NCBI RefSeq assembly: GCF_007990225.1
Contig: NZ_BJWF01000003.1
Span: 1-64,000 of the forward strand
Direction of reading: 5' to 3'
Length of the DNA: 64,000 bases
Source of the DNA: Enterococcus villorum
GTDB lineage: Bacteria; Bacillota; Bacilli; Lactobacillales; Enterococcaceae
A program made the position numbers and the translations under genes. Below the pieces are notes generated by a model. The model did no database searches. It saw only the letters and a list, made by a program, of their open reading frames with translations, and was not told the origin of the DNA. Below are positions 35,931 through 46,684 of the stretch, in pieces. The first letter of the stretch is position 1. Every line of letters begins with the position of its first letter.

Positions 35931-37169
35931 TTAAGATTGATGACGAGCTACTCGCGACAATGGTCCAGATGTATCTTTTTCAGTTCTTTGTCTATTTTTC
36001 CTTTTTTTAGAAAAATCATACTGATGGCTGGCCATGCCTAATAGTAGATAAACAATCGGTACCCATGGAAAAGAAGTTAATGTATCTTCCATAAAAGATT
36101 GGATCATTACAGCTAAAAAGGCCCAAAGAAACGTTAATTGTCCGTTTGTTAGTTCTGCTCTTAATGTCAAGCGTCCAACATAGATCAGCACTAAAATGGC
36201 TACGATGATGATTCCGATTAAACCATAGATATTGAGAAATGAATTGTAGCTATTGTGATTCCCTAAAAATTGTTTTCCTCTTTGAAAGATAAAAGGTTTC
36301 ATTCCCAGTAAAACTTGTTCTTTTTTTGTGGCAATTGTTTCATAGAATTTTAACCAGATTTCTTCTCGTCCAGTAAATAGGTTTAAATTCTCTGCATGAG
36401 CAGCAAAATAAGAGACAGGTAATGCAAAAATAGTGACTAATGTATACCCTAGAAATGGTGCCCGAATCAACTTAAAGAAATTTTTAGGCCAAATATCCAG
36501 TAGCACAAAAACAATCATCGCTACCAATGCGCCTTTAGATTGACAAACCAAAATTCCTACTATAGAAGCAATAACTGCTGGCACACCGAGCAATCGGATA
36601 TACCATCGCTCAAAAGAACTAGCAAATCCCATGATCAATAAGCCCAGTGTCATGAGCGAACTTCCAATGGTATTCGTGTTAATCCAAATATCCGAAACCT
36701 TATGGCTAGGAAACCAAATACTTTCTCCAGCTGGTATTTTTATTTCAGTAAAAATTCTAAATAACGTGATGCCGAGAAACACATAACAGACAATAATAAC
36801 CACAGCTCGATCGATTTTATCAAACTGAATCCATTTTATCACTAAACAAAATGCTATAATCAACGGAATCAATAAATCTACGTATACTGAGCTATCCCTG
36901 GTCTCTCTGAAATAAGCAAATACTGAATAAATAACAATTGCGGCTGCTAAATATAGAAAGTCGGTTCCTCTTACTTTATAAAGATTTAAAACAAATAAAA
37001 TAATAATACCAACTGTCACAAATTGCGCACTGTTATCATATAAAAAAGTAGCTTGTTCTATCCCCAGGCCAGCTGTCCAAATGAAAAAAATAGCTGAAAG
37101 AAAAAGTATGAGTAACCCAGCACTCATTTTATTGATTAATTTTTCGATAACTGTTTGGATAATTTCCAT
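35931..37169 (-). CDS. epaQ: O-antigen ligase/polymerase-like membrane protein (EpaQ-like)
   Basis: About 412 aa if started at ATG 37169. The start is uncertain because AAAGGGGG touches that ATG and the frame extends upstream through a TTG. About ten membrane segments and an outer loop (about 255-320 with LNLFTGREEIWLKFYETIATKKEQVLLG and GNHNSYNSFLNIYG) match the Wzy/WaaL fold; the HNSYN phrase is typical. It is predicted to polymerise or ligate lipid-linked glycan outside the membrane. The epaQ symbol rests on position between rmlD and epaL in the E. faecium order. Confidence 0.75.
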   Translation of the reverse strand: MEIIQTVIEKLINKMSAGLLILFLSAIFFIWTAGLGIEQATFLYDNSAQFVTVGIIILFVLNLYKVRGTDFLYLAAAIVIYSVFAYFRETRDSSVYVDLLIPLIIAFCLVIKWIQFDKIDRAVVIIVCYVFLGITLFRIFTEIKIPAGESIWFPSHKVSDIWINTNTIGSSLMTLGLLIMGFASSFERWYIRLLGVPAVIASIVGILVCQSKGALVAMIVFVLLDIWPKNFFKLIRAPFLGYTLVTIFALPVSYFAAHAENLNLFTGREEIWLKFYETIATKKEQVLLGMKPFIFQRGKQFLGNHNSYNSFLNIYGLIGIIIVAILVLIYVGRLTLRAELTNGQLTFLWAFLAVMIQSFMEDTLTSFPWVPIVYLLLGMASHQYDFSKKRKNRQRTEKDTSGPLSRVARHQS

Positions 37170-37188
37170 CCCCCTTTCGTTCTGTTTT

Positions 37189-37218
37189 ATTATACTGTTA
37201 CTTAAAAACAAACGGCAA
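37189..37218 (-). promoter_or_regulatory. Possible promoter of epaQ
   Basis: Minus strand TTGCCG (37218-37213), 18-bp spacer, TATAAT (37194-37189). It follows the terminator of epaP, so epaQ may be independently transcribed. The start site would lie only about 10-15 nt before the ATG. Confidence 0.5.
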
Positions 37219-37318
37219 TGCTATTTACAAAAATAAATTACAAGAAAGTTCTTTCCTTCAATTAAAATGGTGTTTGTTCATATAGAAATAACTATTTGAC
37301 ACTCATTCATAAAAAAAC

Positions 37319-37390
37319 AGGTATTGAACAACATCGTAAGCTAGAAATTATATTTCTTTTTTAATTTCTTACGACTATTACTCAATACCT
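37319..37390 (-). terminator. Nested two-stem terminator after epaP
   Basis: Outer arms AGGTATTGA/TCAATACCT (37390-37382 and 37327-37319) enclose a second pair, CGTAAG with CTTACG and AAATT with AATTT. On the minus strand TTTTTTT follows the outer stem. It lies about 12 bp after the epaP stop. Confidence 0.8.
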
Positions 37391-37401
37391 AACGCTTTCT
37401 C

Positions 37402-39426
37402 TTAGCCGCCTGTATACGACCAATCTACTGTCTGATTGGTTACATTATTATTTTCCGGATAAGTGACTTCAAAAATCATATAACCATCTTTATCAGGTCC
37501 ATAAAGTTGTGTAAATTGCGCTTGATACAACTGATTATAATCCGTTAGTGGTCGCTTGCTGACCACATATTTAATCCCCAATTTTTCTGCATCTTCAAAA
37601 TTAAGTGTCACAGAAAACATATCTGGACGATCTAACGTAAAAGAAGTTTCTTCTTTCGCAATAAATGCTCTAGTATGGGCATAGCGGTTATAGTATTTTT
37701 CATTATTTTTATCAGGATCAATCTTTTCCCATGCTTCCATGTCTGGATAAAAACGAACGGTATTGAAGGCTTTTACCCCTAAAGTAGGTGTAAAGTTGTA
37801 AAGTTCATCTTCCGTTAACCATACTTTATCGGGGTCTTTTTGATCGATCTTCTTAATTTCTTTTGCTAATGTTTTTTCAAAAATCGCTCCTGTCCCTTCG
37901 ACAACAGGATTGACAAAAAATCCTGAAGCGATGATCAAAACACCAAATGACAGATAAAACATGCGATTTCGTCTAAATAAAATGAACGCAAGTATCAATG
38001 TTCCAGCTAATACGATCATCATAATCTCTAATTCAGAAAAATACTTCGTCATTTTCGAGTTCATTAACGCATAAGTATAGATGCCTGCATTCGCAATCAA
38101 TAATAAAAATTTATACCAAGTAGGTATCACATCTTCTTGCCAAATGTAAGCAATAAACCAAATTGTTAGTAAGCAAGCTGCAAAGCTAAAAGTTAATATC
38201 GCTCTAAAAGGTGGTACATAAGACAATAGTGTCAGTTCAGCCAAGCCCTTAGGCAATCCAACCGTGATCCAAAAAATCGAAAATAAACAAAAAAGCATAA
38301 GGATTCGTCCAAACAGTTTTTGTTCACTATTTTTTCTCCCAAATAAGACAAATGGACTCGCTAAAAAAACAGTCGGGAAAAAGTGATAGAATAAAGCAAC
38401 TTCTGAATTATTGGAAAAGTTAATGTCTTTAAAAGGAATTTTCCAATTAGTTAAAAAGTAAAAGAACTCACCTAGCTTCCATTTCCCTCCAGTACTCACA
38501 CGTTTGCCTGGATACAAAGTGTCTAAAGAAGCTAGTAGTGCATCTTTAGAAGTAACCCAGAAATGAATCATTACTCCTCCAATAAATAAAAGTGCCCCAA
38601 TGATTAATACGGTGTCAAACCAATCCCAAGTAATCTTTTTACCATAATAAATCAATAATCCAACAAAATAAAAGACCAAAAGATAGGCTAACATAACCTG
38701 ATGAGCAGGGTAAATGACTAATATAAAACCTAACCCAAAGATAGTGATAAGTCCCATCATCAATGTCCTCACCCATTTTTTATCATGTTGGTAAAAATAA
38801 TGATAAAAAGCAGGCATTAATCCTAATGTAAAGAAAATCAAATCACCTACGTGTTGCATGAACCACCATTGAACTGCTGGTGAAAAAGTCAAAGCAAAAG
38901 CCCCTATCAACGATAAGGCTTTTTTTCTTTTGGTCAAAATCATTAAGACTTCAAATCCCAGTAAAACCATGACTACTAATTTCATCGCCCAGTAAAACGA
39001 AAGTCCTCGATCTCTTCCAAGGAAGAAAAATCCCCAATTAAATGGTTTTCCAATAACCGTGATATCTTTTACCGGAGAATTATATGCAATAATCATGTTT
39101 TGCCCATTTAAGGAGTAATCTTTATTTACTAAAGGATAATCATTTTCAGCTTGTGAAAGATAAAAAGGGGTCTGCACCAACCATTCATCTGAACGAACCT
39201 CTCTATTCTGACCAAAAATCACATCAGTTTTCTTTCCGTCATCTCGCTGTGAAACGTATTTATCCCAAGTTCCTAATGAACTACCATTTAAATTAAACGT
39301 CACGATAATCACAATCACTAAAAGACCAATGAGATAACGAAGTTTTAGAAAGACATCAAGTACAGAATAGCCGGTGTGCTCATTCTTTAAAGATTTTCGT
39401 TGGGCACGTCTTGTTTGTTTTTCCAT
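37402..39426 (-). CDS. epaP: Large polytopic membrane protein, GT-C-like (EpaP-like)
   Basis: 674 aa from ATG at 39426 (TTGGAGAAT upstream). About 12 membrane segments follow one N-terminal span (about 30-50). The first outer loop holds REVRSDEWLVQTPFYLSQ. The C-terminal outer domain of about 140 residues (about 535-674) is soluble. The layout is that of GT-C lipid-linked-sugar transferases. DUF7657 is the nearest family I can name. It may add side-chain sugars on the outer face. The symbol rests on position after rmlD. Confidence 0.7.
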   Translation of the reverse strand: MEKQTRRAQRKSLKNEHTGYSVLDVFLKLRYLIGLLVIVIIVTFNLNGSSLGTWDKYVSQRDDGKKTDVIFGQNREVRSDEWLVQTPFYLSQAENDYPLVNKDYSLNGQNMIIAYNSPVKDITVIGKPFNWGFFFLGRDRGLSFYWAMKLVVMVLLGFEVLMILTKRKKALSLIGAFALTFSPAVQWWFMQHVGDLIFFTLGLMPAFYHYFYQHDKKWVRTLMMGLITIFGLGFILVIYPAHQVMLAYLLVFYFVGLLIYYGKKITWDWFDTVLIIGALLFIGGVMIHFWVTSKDALLASLDTLYPGKRVSTGGKWKLGEFFYFLTNWKIPFKDINFSNNSEVALFYHFFPTVFLASPFVLFGRKNSEQKLFGRILMLFCLFSIFWITVGLPKGLAELTLLSYVPPFRAILTFSFAACLLTIWFIAYIWQEDVIPTWYKFLLLIANAGIYTYALMNSKMTKYFSELEIMMIVLAGTLILAFILFRRNRMFYLSFGVLIIASGFFVNPVVEGTGAIFEKTLAKEIKKIDQKDPDKVWLTEDELYNFTPTLGVKAFNTVRFYPDMEAWEKIDPDKNNEKYYNRYAHTRAFIAKEETSFTLDRPDMFSVTLNFEDAEKLGIKYVVSKRPLTDYNQLYQAQFTQLYGPDKDGYMIFEVTYPENNNVTNQTVDWSYTGG

Positions 39427-39484
39427 ACTATTCTCCAATTTCTACTTTGTTTCTTTTTTATTTTTTGTCGTGGAAAAACATCTT

Positions 39485-40333
39485 TTATTTCAAATTTTTC
39501 GCAGCTATCAGCATTTTTTCTAATGCTTCTTGCCATGTAGGGATCACAAATCCTAAGTCTTCTGCTTTTTTGAGACTCATCACGGAATATTGTGGACGAA
39601 CTGCTTTTTGAGGGTACTCTTCAGAAGTTACAGGAGCCACTTCAACATTTGTATCTTTTAAAATTTCCTTTGCAAACTCATACCAAGAACAACTATTTTC
39701 ATTCGATAATTGGTAAATACCATATGGTGCTTGGTTTTCAATGACGTAAACCATAAATTCAGCCAGTGTCCGAGTCCAAGTTGGACGACCGAACTGATCA
39801 TTTACAACTGTCAAACGATCATGTGTTTTTGCCAAACGTTGCATCGTAAAGACAAAGTTATGTCCATAAATACCAAATACCCATGAAGTACGAATAATAT
39901 AGTAATCCTCAAGTATTTCTTGTACTGCTTGTTCTCCTAGTAATTTTGTACGTCCATACTCATTCAATGGATTGGTTGGGTCGTCTTCTTGGTATTCTTC
40001 ATCTTTCTTTTTGCCATCAAATACGTAGTCGGTACTGATATACACTAACTTTGCATTCACTGCTTTTGCAGCAAGTGCGACATTTTTAGTCCCATCTACA
40101 TTGATCTTTTCATCTAATTCTTTACCTTCTTCTTCCGCTTTGTCAACGGCTGTATAGGCTGCACAATGAAAAATAATTTCTGGTTTTAATTGAGTGATAT
40201 AGGCCATTGTTTTGTCGGCATCCGTAATATCCAGCTCGGCAGCATCTGTGGATACATAAGATAACCCTTTTTCATCTAATAAATGTCTTAGCTCTGTTCC
40301 TAGCTGTCCATTTCCTCCAGTTAATAAAAACAT
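39485..40333 (-). CDS. rmlD: dTDP-4-dehydrorhamnose reductase RmlD (EpaH)
   Basis: 282 aa. The SDR opening MFLLTGGNGQLGTEL, STDYVFDGKK, catalytic YGRTK (Tyr and Lys) and RTSWVFGIYGHNFV are intact. It performs the last NADPH-dependent step to dTDP-L-rhamnose for the rhamnan core. AGGAGAG precedes ATG. A 201-bp gap with no recognisable element separates it from rmlB, more than is usual in this operon. Confidence 0.96.
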   Translation of the reverse strand: MFLLTGGNGQLGTELRHLLDEKGLSYVSTDAAELDITDADKTMAYITQLKPEIIFHCAAYTAVDKAEEEGKELDEKINVDGTKNVALAAKAVNAKLVYISTDYVFDGKKKDEEYQEDDPTNPLNEYGRTKLLGEQAVQEILEDYYIIRTSWVFGIYGHNFVFTMQRLAKTHDRLTVVNDQFGRPTWTRTLAEFMVYVIENQAPYGIYQLSNENSCSWYEFAKEILKDTNVEVAPVTSEEYPQKAVRPQYSVMSLKKAEDLGFVIPTWQEALEKMLIAAKNLK

Positions 40334-40534
40334 TCTTATCTCTCCTCATTTTTATTTTAAAAAAGGGTCTGCAACAACTGTCACAGGTCCCCTTATATAT
40401 GCCAATACATGATGAAACAAACACTTTTTCGTTGTCTATTTCTTTTATTCTTTCTGTCACTATCTCACTGTATTGAACTTGATTCTTTTTACTTTTTGAT
40501 CTTTAGGGTGAAATAGATGAACTAAAATGACTGA

Positions 40535-41587
<1,053 letters not shown>

Positions 41588-42160
41588 TTAAGTTTCACCA
41601 TAAACAAATGGATTTTCTGCTTCAAATTCTTTCAAAGTCGGATGGTTATGGTCTTTTTCAGACATGATTGCTTTTGAAAGATCAATTGGCCAGTCAATCG
41701 CTAAATCTGGATCATCAAATGCAATCCCACCATCCGCTTCAGCATTGTAATAGTTGTCGCATTTATAAAGGAAATTGACATTTGGTGTCAACGTCACGAA
41801 GCCATGAGCGTAGCCTTTTGGAACTAAAAGTTGACGATGGTTATGTTCGGATAAGATAAAACCTTCCCATTTTCCATAAGTGGGGCTCCCTTTTCTAATA
41901 TCAACAATAACATCCAAAACTACTCCAGAAGTAACACGAATCAATTTTGTCTGTGCTGCTTCACCTTTTTGAAAATGCAAACCACGGATTACACCAGCTT
42001 CTGCAGATAGCGAATGGTTGTCTTGAACAAAGTCAAATTCCAATCCATGTTCAGCAAATTTTTCTTTAGAATAACTTTCTGTAAAAAAGCCACGATGATC
42101 ACCAAAAACATCCATTTCAATGATTTTAACATCTGTTAATTTTGTATCAGTTACTTTCAT
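41588..42160 (-). CDS. rmlC: dTDP-4-dehydrorhamnose 3,5-epimerase RmlC (EpaF)
   Basis: 190 aa cupin. It has GFFTESYSKEKF, the catalytic His of VIRGLHFQ, LRVTSG-like LIRVTSGVVLDVIVDIRKGSPTYGKW, and YAHGFVTL. It acts between RmlB and RmlD on the dTDP-rhamnose pathway. It lies 14 bp after rmlA and is co-transcribed. Confidence 0.97.
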   Translation of the reverse strand: MKVTDTKLTDVKIIEMDVFGDHRGFFTESYSKEKFAEHGLEFDFVQDNHSLSAEAGVIRGLHFQKGEAAQTKLIRVTSGVVLDVIVDIRKGSPTYGKWEGFILSEHNHRQLLVPKGYAHGFVTLTPNVNFLYKCDNYYNAEADGGIAFDDPDLAIDWPIDLSKAIMSEKDHNHPTLKEFEAENPFVYGET

Positions 42161-42174
42161 TCCTTAAGACTCCC

Positions 42175-43041
42175 TTACTCGGCAGCCAACATTAAAAGAT
42201 ATTGGCCATATTGATTTTTTTTCAATGGTTGCGCTAAAGATAATAATTGTTCTTTATTAATATATCCCATTCGATAAGCAATCTCTTCTAAACATGCTAC
42301 TTTAAGGTTTTGTCGTTTTTCAATTGTTTCGATAAATGTGGATGCTTCTAGTAGTGATTCATGGGTACCGGTATCTAGCCAAGCAAATCCTCTCCCCATT
42401 AATTCGACAGAAAGGTTCCCTTTTTCTAAATAAGCTTTATTTACATCAGTGATCTCTAATTCTCCACGTTCTGATGGTTTGATACTTTTGGCAATTGAAA
42501 TCACATCATTATCGTAAAAATACAAACCTGTTACAGCATAGTTTGATTTTGGATTGGCAGGTTTTTCTTCAATTGATAATGCCTGCATATTCTCATCAAA
42601 TTCTACTACACCAAATCGTTCAGGGTCATTAACATGGTAGCCAAAAACAGTTGCTCCGCTTTCTTTTGAAGCAGCTCGTTGTAGCATTTTAGATAGTCCA
42701 CCGCCGTAGTAGATGTTATCTCCTAACACAAGACAAACACTATCATTTCCGATAAATTCTTCACCAATAATAAAAGCCTGCGCTAAACCGTCTGGGCTTT
42801 CTTGCACGGCGTACTCAATTTTTAATCCCAATTCATTTCCATTACCAAATAATTCTTTAAAACGCGGTGTATCTTGAGGTGTAGAAATAATTAAAATTTC
42901 TTTAATCCCTGCTAACATTAGTGTAGACATTGGATAATAGATCATTGGTTTATCATAAACTGGCATCAACTGTTTTGAAGTTGCCTTAGTTAAAGGGTAC
43001 AAGCGTGTTCCGCTTCCCCCCGCAAGAATAATTCCCTTCAT
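42175..43041 (-). CDS. rmlA: Glucose-1-phosphate thymidylyltransferase RmlA (EpaE)
   Basis: 288 aa. [18 protein letters not shown] (residues 1-18), [25 protein letters not shown] and [20 protein letters not shown] are the full set of RmlA signatures. It makes dTDP-glucose, the first step to dTDP-rhamnose. An AAAGGAGAC ribosome site lies upstream. Confidence 0.98.
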   Translation of the reverse strand: MKGIILAGGSGTRLYPLTKATSKQLMPVYDKPMIYYPMSTLMLAGIKEILIISTPQDTPRFKELFGNGNELGLKIEYAVQESPDGLAQAFIIGEEFIGNDSVCLVLGDNIYYGGGLSKMLQRAASKESGATVFGYHVNDPERFGVVEFDENMQALSIEEKPANPKSNYAVTGLYFYDNDVISIAKSIKPSERGELEITDVNKAYLEKGNLSVELMGRGFAWLDTGTHESLLEASTFIETIEKRQNLKVACLEEIAYRMGYINKEQLLSLAQPLKKNQYGQYLLMLAAE

Positions 43042-43135
43042 GAATAAAAAGTCTCCTTTTTTGAATTTACTTTGTTATTATCTCATCAAACCTGTTATTT
43101 GTCATGAAATTATTGACGTTTTAACTATCTTTTTA

Positions 43136-43843
43136 TTAATGATTCTTCCATTTTCTTTCAATGAGTGCTTTTATTAAGTTGATTCTCCAAGCAATTTTTT
43201 GTTTTAATTTCGACTGAGTCTTAATTTCACTGGCATTAAAATCGTGCCTACGATAAAGCGTTAGCGGCTCCCGAAGAAAACTTACGTGTCTTCCTCCAAG
43301 CATGCCAATCCACATATCATGCATCGGTACTTTCGCAGGAATAGGCAAGATTTTCTCTTTTAAGGAAGAACGAAATGCCATACCTGCACCAATATAGTGA
43401 CTCCGAATAAGGTTATTAAGCCAACCTTCCTGCGAATGACGATATTCAAAATAAGAAGGATGAATCTCTTTGAGCTGACTATCTACAATCACTAAATCAC
43501 TAACTACAACTAATTGATCCGGATGCTCGGAAAAATAGTTCGTTATCTTCGTAACTTTATCTGGGAGCCAAATATCATCTTGGTCTGCTAAAAAGATGAT
43601 TTCTCCACGTGATTGTTGGATCGCATGACTAAAGTTCGCAATTAAGCCTTGTCTAGGACCTTCAATAAATTTTATTCGATGATCTTTTTTGACATATTCT
43701 TTTATTATTTTACAAGTCATATCGCTTGAACCGTCATCTGAAATAATTAATTCGTCATCCGATGAAAGTTGTTTTAAAATACTATCTAATTGTTCTCTTA
43801 AATATCTACCTCCATTGAAGGTAGCCATACAAACCGATCGCAC
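43136..43843 (-). CDS. epaD: Glycosyltransferase family 2 (EpaD)
   Basis: 235 aa if started at GTG 43843, preceded by GAAGGA. That start gives the family's normal opening MRSVCMATFNGGRYLREQ, whereas an upstream TTG at 43870 has no ribosome site. SDDGSSDMT, then FLADQDDIWLPDKV (donor motif) and HDMWIGML are typical of rhamnosyltransferase-like GT2 enzymes. The C-terminus is basic. It lies between epaC and rmlA in the conserved core. Confidence 0.88.
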   Translation of the reverse strand: MRSVCMATFNGGRYLREQLDSILKQLSSDDELIISDDGSSDMTCKIIKEYVKKDHRIKFIEGPRQGLIANFSHAIQQSRGEIIFLADQDDIWLPDKVTKITNYFSEHPDQLVVVSDLVIVDSQLKEIHPSYFEYRHSQEGWLNNLIRSHYIGAGMAFRSSLKEKILPIPAKVPMHDMWIGMLGGRHVSFLREPLTLYRRHDFNASEIKTQSKLKQKIAWRINLIKALIERKWKNH

Positions 43844-43856
43844 AAATTCACATCCT

Positions 43857-44675
43857 TCAAATTTCAACAAATGATCGTAATGTTAACCGCCATATTTTTC
43901 GATTTTTGACAGTTAAAAATTGTTTTATCGTCCGCAGAAACAATTGTTTACGATGCTGTGTCAGCATCTCTTTGTCATAAGTTTGGTAAAATTGATTTTC
44001 AGCTTTTAGAATGGACTGATATCTGGATACTGAAACTTTTTTATAATCAAGAACTGAAAGATCATGTTCCATTTGTTCAGATAATACAAATACGGACTTT
44101 TTTAGCTGAAAAATTGTCCAAAAAATCCAATGATCCAAAAAATCAAGGGGGAAATTTAAATTGAACCCCCCCATCTTTTTTAAAAACACGGTAGAAAAAA
44201 CAGCACCAGAATTGATCGCCATGATCCGCCTTGAAACGATTTGTGAGTGATCAACACTTTTGAATTGACGGTTAATGTAGTGATCGGCGTATACTGGCGA
44301 TATTTGTTTGTTTTGGTCATAAATCATCGGAACAGCTGCCACCAATTCCTCAGTCCACTCGATATTTAAAATGGTATCAAAATACGTCGTCGGCAACCGA
44401 CTGTCTTGATCAAGCGTCACAAAATAGCGAATACTTTTTTGGGCACGAGCTAATGCGTAATTATATGCAGTAGCTAGACCAGGATTCGCTGAATTATGAT
44501 AATAATGGATAGACTCATTTACAAATGATTGAACTTCTTGAGCTGTTTGACTATTATCATACAAGATAAGTTGAATTTTTCCCTCATGAATAGCTTTCAT
44601 CAGAATTTCAAAAGACGGGGATTGACTAAAATGTTGTTGGTATAAAACCATAATTACTAATATTTTAGGTGCCAT
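43857..44675 (-). CDS. epaC: Glycosyltransferase family 2, rhamnosyltransferase-like (EpaC)
   Basis: 272 aa from ATG at 44675, which shares bases with the epaB stop (TGATG), indicating coupling. Opening APKILVIMVLYQQHFSQSPSF, then LILYDNSQTA, NPGLATAYNYALARA and FVTLDQDSRLP, is the layout of rhamnosyltransferases such as RfbN/WbbL. It acts on the lipid-linked precursor at the inner membrane face. Confidence 0.87.
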   Translation of the reverse strand: MAPKILVIMVLYQQHFSQSPSFEILMKAIHEGKIQLILYDNSQTAQEVQSFVNESIHYYHNSANPGLATAYNYALARAQKSIRYFVTLDQDSRLPTTYFDTILNIEWTEELVAAVPMIYDQNKQISPVYADHYINRQFKSVDHSQIVSRRIMAINSGAVFSTVFLKKMGGFNLNFPLDFLDHWIFWTIFQLKKSVFVLSEQMEHDLSVLDYKKVSVSRYQSILKAENQFYQTYDKEMLTQHRKQLFLRTIKQFLTVKNRKIWRLTLRSFVEI

Positions 44676-45475
44676 CAAAAGAAAGTCCACCCCCACTTAT
44701 TGAAAAACTTTACCATTGAATGCAGGAATATTCGAAAAAGCTTAAAATTACGGTGAGCGCCTTTCCCGTATAAATGTACAATTGAGTAAAACGGTGTATA
44801 AAGAAGTTTGTCTCCTGCTTTTTCAAACGTCAAACAAAGATCATTGTCTTCAAAATACATAAAATATCGCTGGTCAAAGCCATTGATTTTTTGAAATTTT
44901 TTTACATCAATCACCATAAAGCTACCAGAAATCATTCGCACATAACTATTTGTAGTCTCTGATAAATCACGGCACTCAAACATTGCTAACCGTTTTGCAA
45001 ACAATTTTTTGACAAATTGAACTGGGACAAAACGTAACATGTAGTCAAAAACATCTAATTTTTGGCGAATCAAGTGTTGCGTTGTGCCATCTTCATTTAA
45101 TATTTTAGGCACTAACATAGCACATTCTGGATGTTCCTGCAAAAGCTGAACTAACTCAATGATTGTTTCTTCCTCTACCAACACATCTGGATTGAAAATG
45201 ACCGCATAAGAAAACTCACTTGTTAATAAATTATGATTATGACCGTAGCCAAAACCCATGTTTTCTTGATTGAAGTAGATACTGATAAAGGGATGGACGA
45301 GATATTTTTTCAAACTTTCTTGGTATTCAAGAGATGAATGGTTGTCAAAGATCATTATTTCAATCGTCGGTTGGTCTTTTATGCTCGCAATCAGCGTATC
45401 CAATGTTTGAAAAATTTTTTGACTATTTGCTGTAACGATGCTAATTAAAATCGGTTGTTCTTGATTTTTTTTCAT
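44675..45475 (-). CDS. epaB: Glycosyltransferase family 2, rhamnosyltransferase-like (EpaB)
   Basis: 266 aa from ATG at 45475, which overlaps the epaA stop (TAATG). The ribosome site is weak, so it relies on coupling. It has ILISIVTANSQKIFQTLD, FDNHSSLEY, ENMGFGYGHNHNLL and the donor site VIFNPDVLVEEE. MISGSFMVIDVKKF and FDQRYFMYFEDNDLC are typical of WbbL/RgpB-like enzymes. It probably adds the first rhamnose to the lipid-linked GlcNAc made by EpaA. Confidence 0.9.
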   Translation of the reverse strand: MKKNQEQPILISIVTANSQKIFQTLDTLIASIKDQPTIEIMIFDNHSSLEYQESLKKYLVHPFISIYFNQENMGFGYGHNHNLLTSEFSYAVIFNPDVLVEEETIIELVQLLQEHPECAMLVPKILNEDGTTQHLIRQKLDVFDYMLRFVPVQFVKKLFAKRLAMFECRDLSETTNSYVRMISGSFMVIDVKKFQKINGFDQRYFMYFEDNDLCLTFEKAGDKLLYTPFYSIVHLYGKGAHRNFKLFRIFLHSMVKFFNKWGWTFF

Positions 45476-46605
45476 TACCGTTTCGTCCATTTCTTCTTAT
45501 ATTTCTGCATAACCTGCGTTCGATATTCTTTATTTCCCAAAAAGCGCAACGTTTTGAGAATATATTGATGTTTTTCATTGATTAAACCAATCAGTTCAAA
45601 TAATAAAATAGCAGCAAATAACATGGAAATAATCAAAATGATCGAACCAAAATGTCCAGTATAGTTCATAATCATGGCTGTAAATGAAAACATCAACGCC
45701 ATCGCATAAATTGTTAAAACAGCACCTTTATGCGTAAATCCCAAACTCAGCAAGCGATGATGCAAATGTTTTTTATCTGCCGTAGAAAAAGAAACACGAT
45801 TGGCTTTTCTGCGAATAATGGCAAAAAAAGTATCCGTTACTGGGACCCCCATCACAATTAGCAATGAAATAGAAGAAACGAACGTAACATTTTTCAATCC
45901 CTGTAAGGAAAGAACGGCCATCATAAACCCTAAAAATAAAGCGCCCGTGTCACCTAAATAAATTTTTGCAGGATAAAAGTTATAAGGGAAAAAACCGATA
46001 ATGCTAGCTACCAGACAAAAAATGACAATCGGTATGTAAACTGTAGAAGAATGCAAAAAAAAGTAGCCGATAATACCGATAGTAATTAAACCAATTAATG
46101 AAACACCGGTAGCCAATCCATCTAACCCATCAATTAAATTAACTGCATTCGTAATGCCAAAAATCCAAAAAATAGTAACAGGAAAACTAAGCCAACCTAA
46201 TTCGATATGTCCAAAGAATGGTATGGTGACTGAATCAATATGGACATCCGCAACAAAATAAACAATCAATGCAGCCAATAAGATACCCACCGTTTTTTGT
46301 TTTGGTGTCAACTCAAATTTATCATCTAGTACCCCAGTCACGATAATCACTAGCGCCGCTAATATGATGGGCAAGATATAGAATTTGGGAATAATTTCTT
46401 GAAAAAACACCAAAGTAGATACAACAAATGAAACAAAAATGGGTAATCCACCAGCTGAAGGCATAGGAATCTTATTGATACGCCTTTCATTTGGTTTATC
46501 CACCATTCCAGTTTGAACAGAAATAATTTTAAATATTGGAGTTAATATTAACGATAACAATATCGTTGAAAAAAAACGAACGACCATACTAAATGAAACA
46601 AACAT
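45475..46605 (-). CDS. epaA: Undecaprenyl-phosphate GlcNAc-1-phosphate transferase (EpaA, TagO/WecA family)
   Basis: 376 aa with about 11 membrane segments. KPNERRINKIPMPSAGGLPIF with the acidic pair VLDDKFELTPKQK, NAVNLIDGLDGLATG, FLGDTGALFLGF and the HLHHRLLSLG loop are all family marks. It starts polymer synthesis on undecaprenyl phosphate. It is the first gene of the epa operon, with ribosome site GTAGGTG and a promoter at 46641-46668. A TagO-like enzyme may also serve teichoic acid synthesis, but the neighbourhood supports Epa. Confidence 0.95.
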   Translation of the reverse strand: MFVSFSMVVRFFSTILLSLILTPIFKIISVQTGMVDKPNERRINKIPMPSAGGLPIFVSFVVSTLVFFQEIIPKFYILPIILAALVIIVTGVLDDKFELTPKQKTVGILLAALIVYFVADVHIDSVTIPFFGHIELGWLSFPVTIFWIFGITNAVNLIDGLDGLATGVSLIGLITIGIIGYFFLHSSTVYIPIVIFCLVASIIGFFPYNFYPAKIYLGDTGALFLGFMMAVLSLQGLKNVTFVSSISLLIVMGVPVTDTFFAIIRRKANRVSFSTADKKHLHHRLLSLGFTHKGAVLTIYAMALMFSFTAMIMNYTGHFGSIILIISMLFAAILLFELIGLINEKHQYILKTLRFLGNKEYRTQVMQKYKKKWTKR

Positions 46606-46640
46606 ATCGGCACCTACTTTAATCTAAGAATCATAAAAAT

Positions 46641-46668
46641 ATTATAAAACACTGTCTTTATTTTACAA
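46641..46668 (-). promoter_or_regulatory. Promoter of the epa operon
   Basis: Minus strand TTGTAA (46668-46663), 16-bp spacer, perfect TATAAT (46646-46641). It lies 36 bp before the epaA ATG, leaving a leader of about 30 nt. Confidence 0.7.
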
Positions 46669-46684
46669 CAAGAACTCTTATTTC

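Noticed and set aside
40272-40460. 62-codon minus-strand frame upstream of rmlD
   Set aside because: No ribosome site, and it overlaps the rmlD start in another frame.
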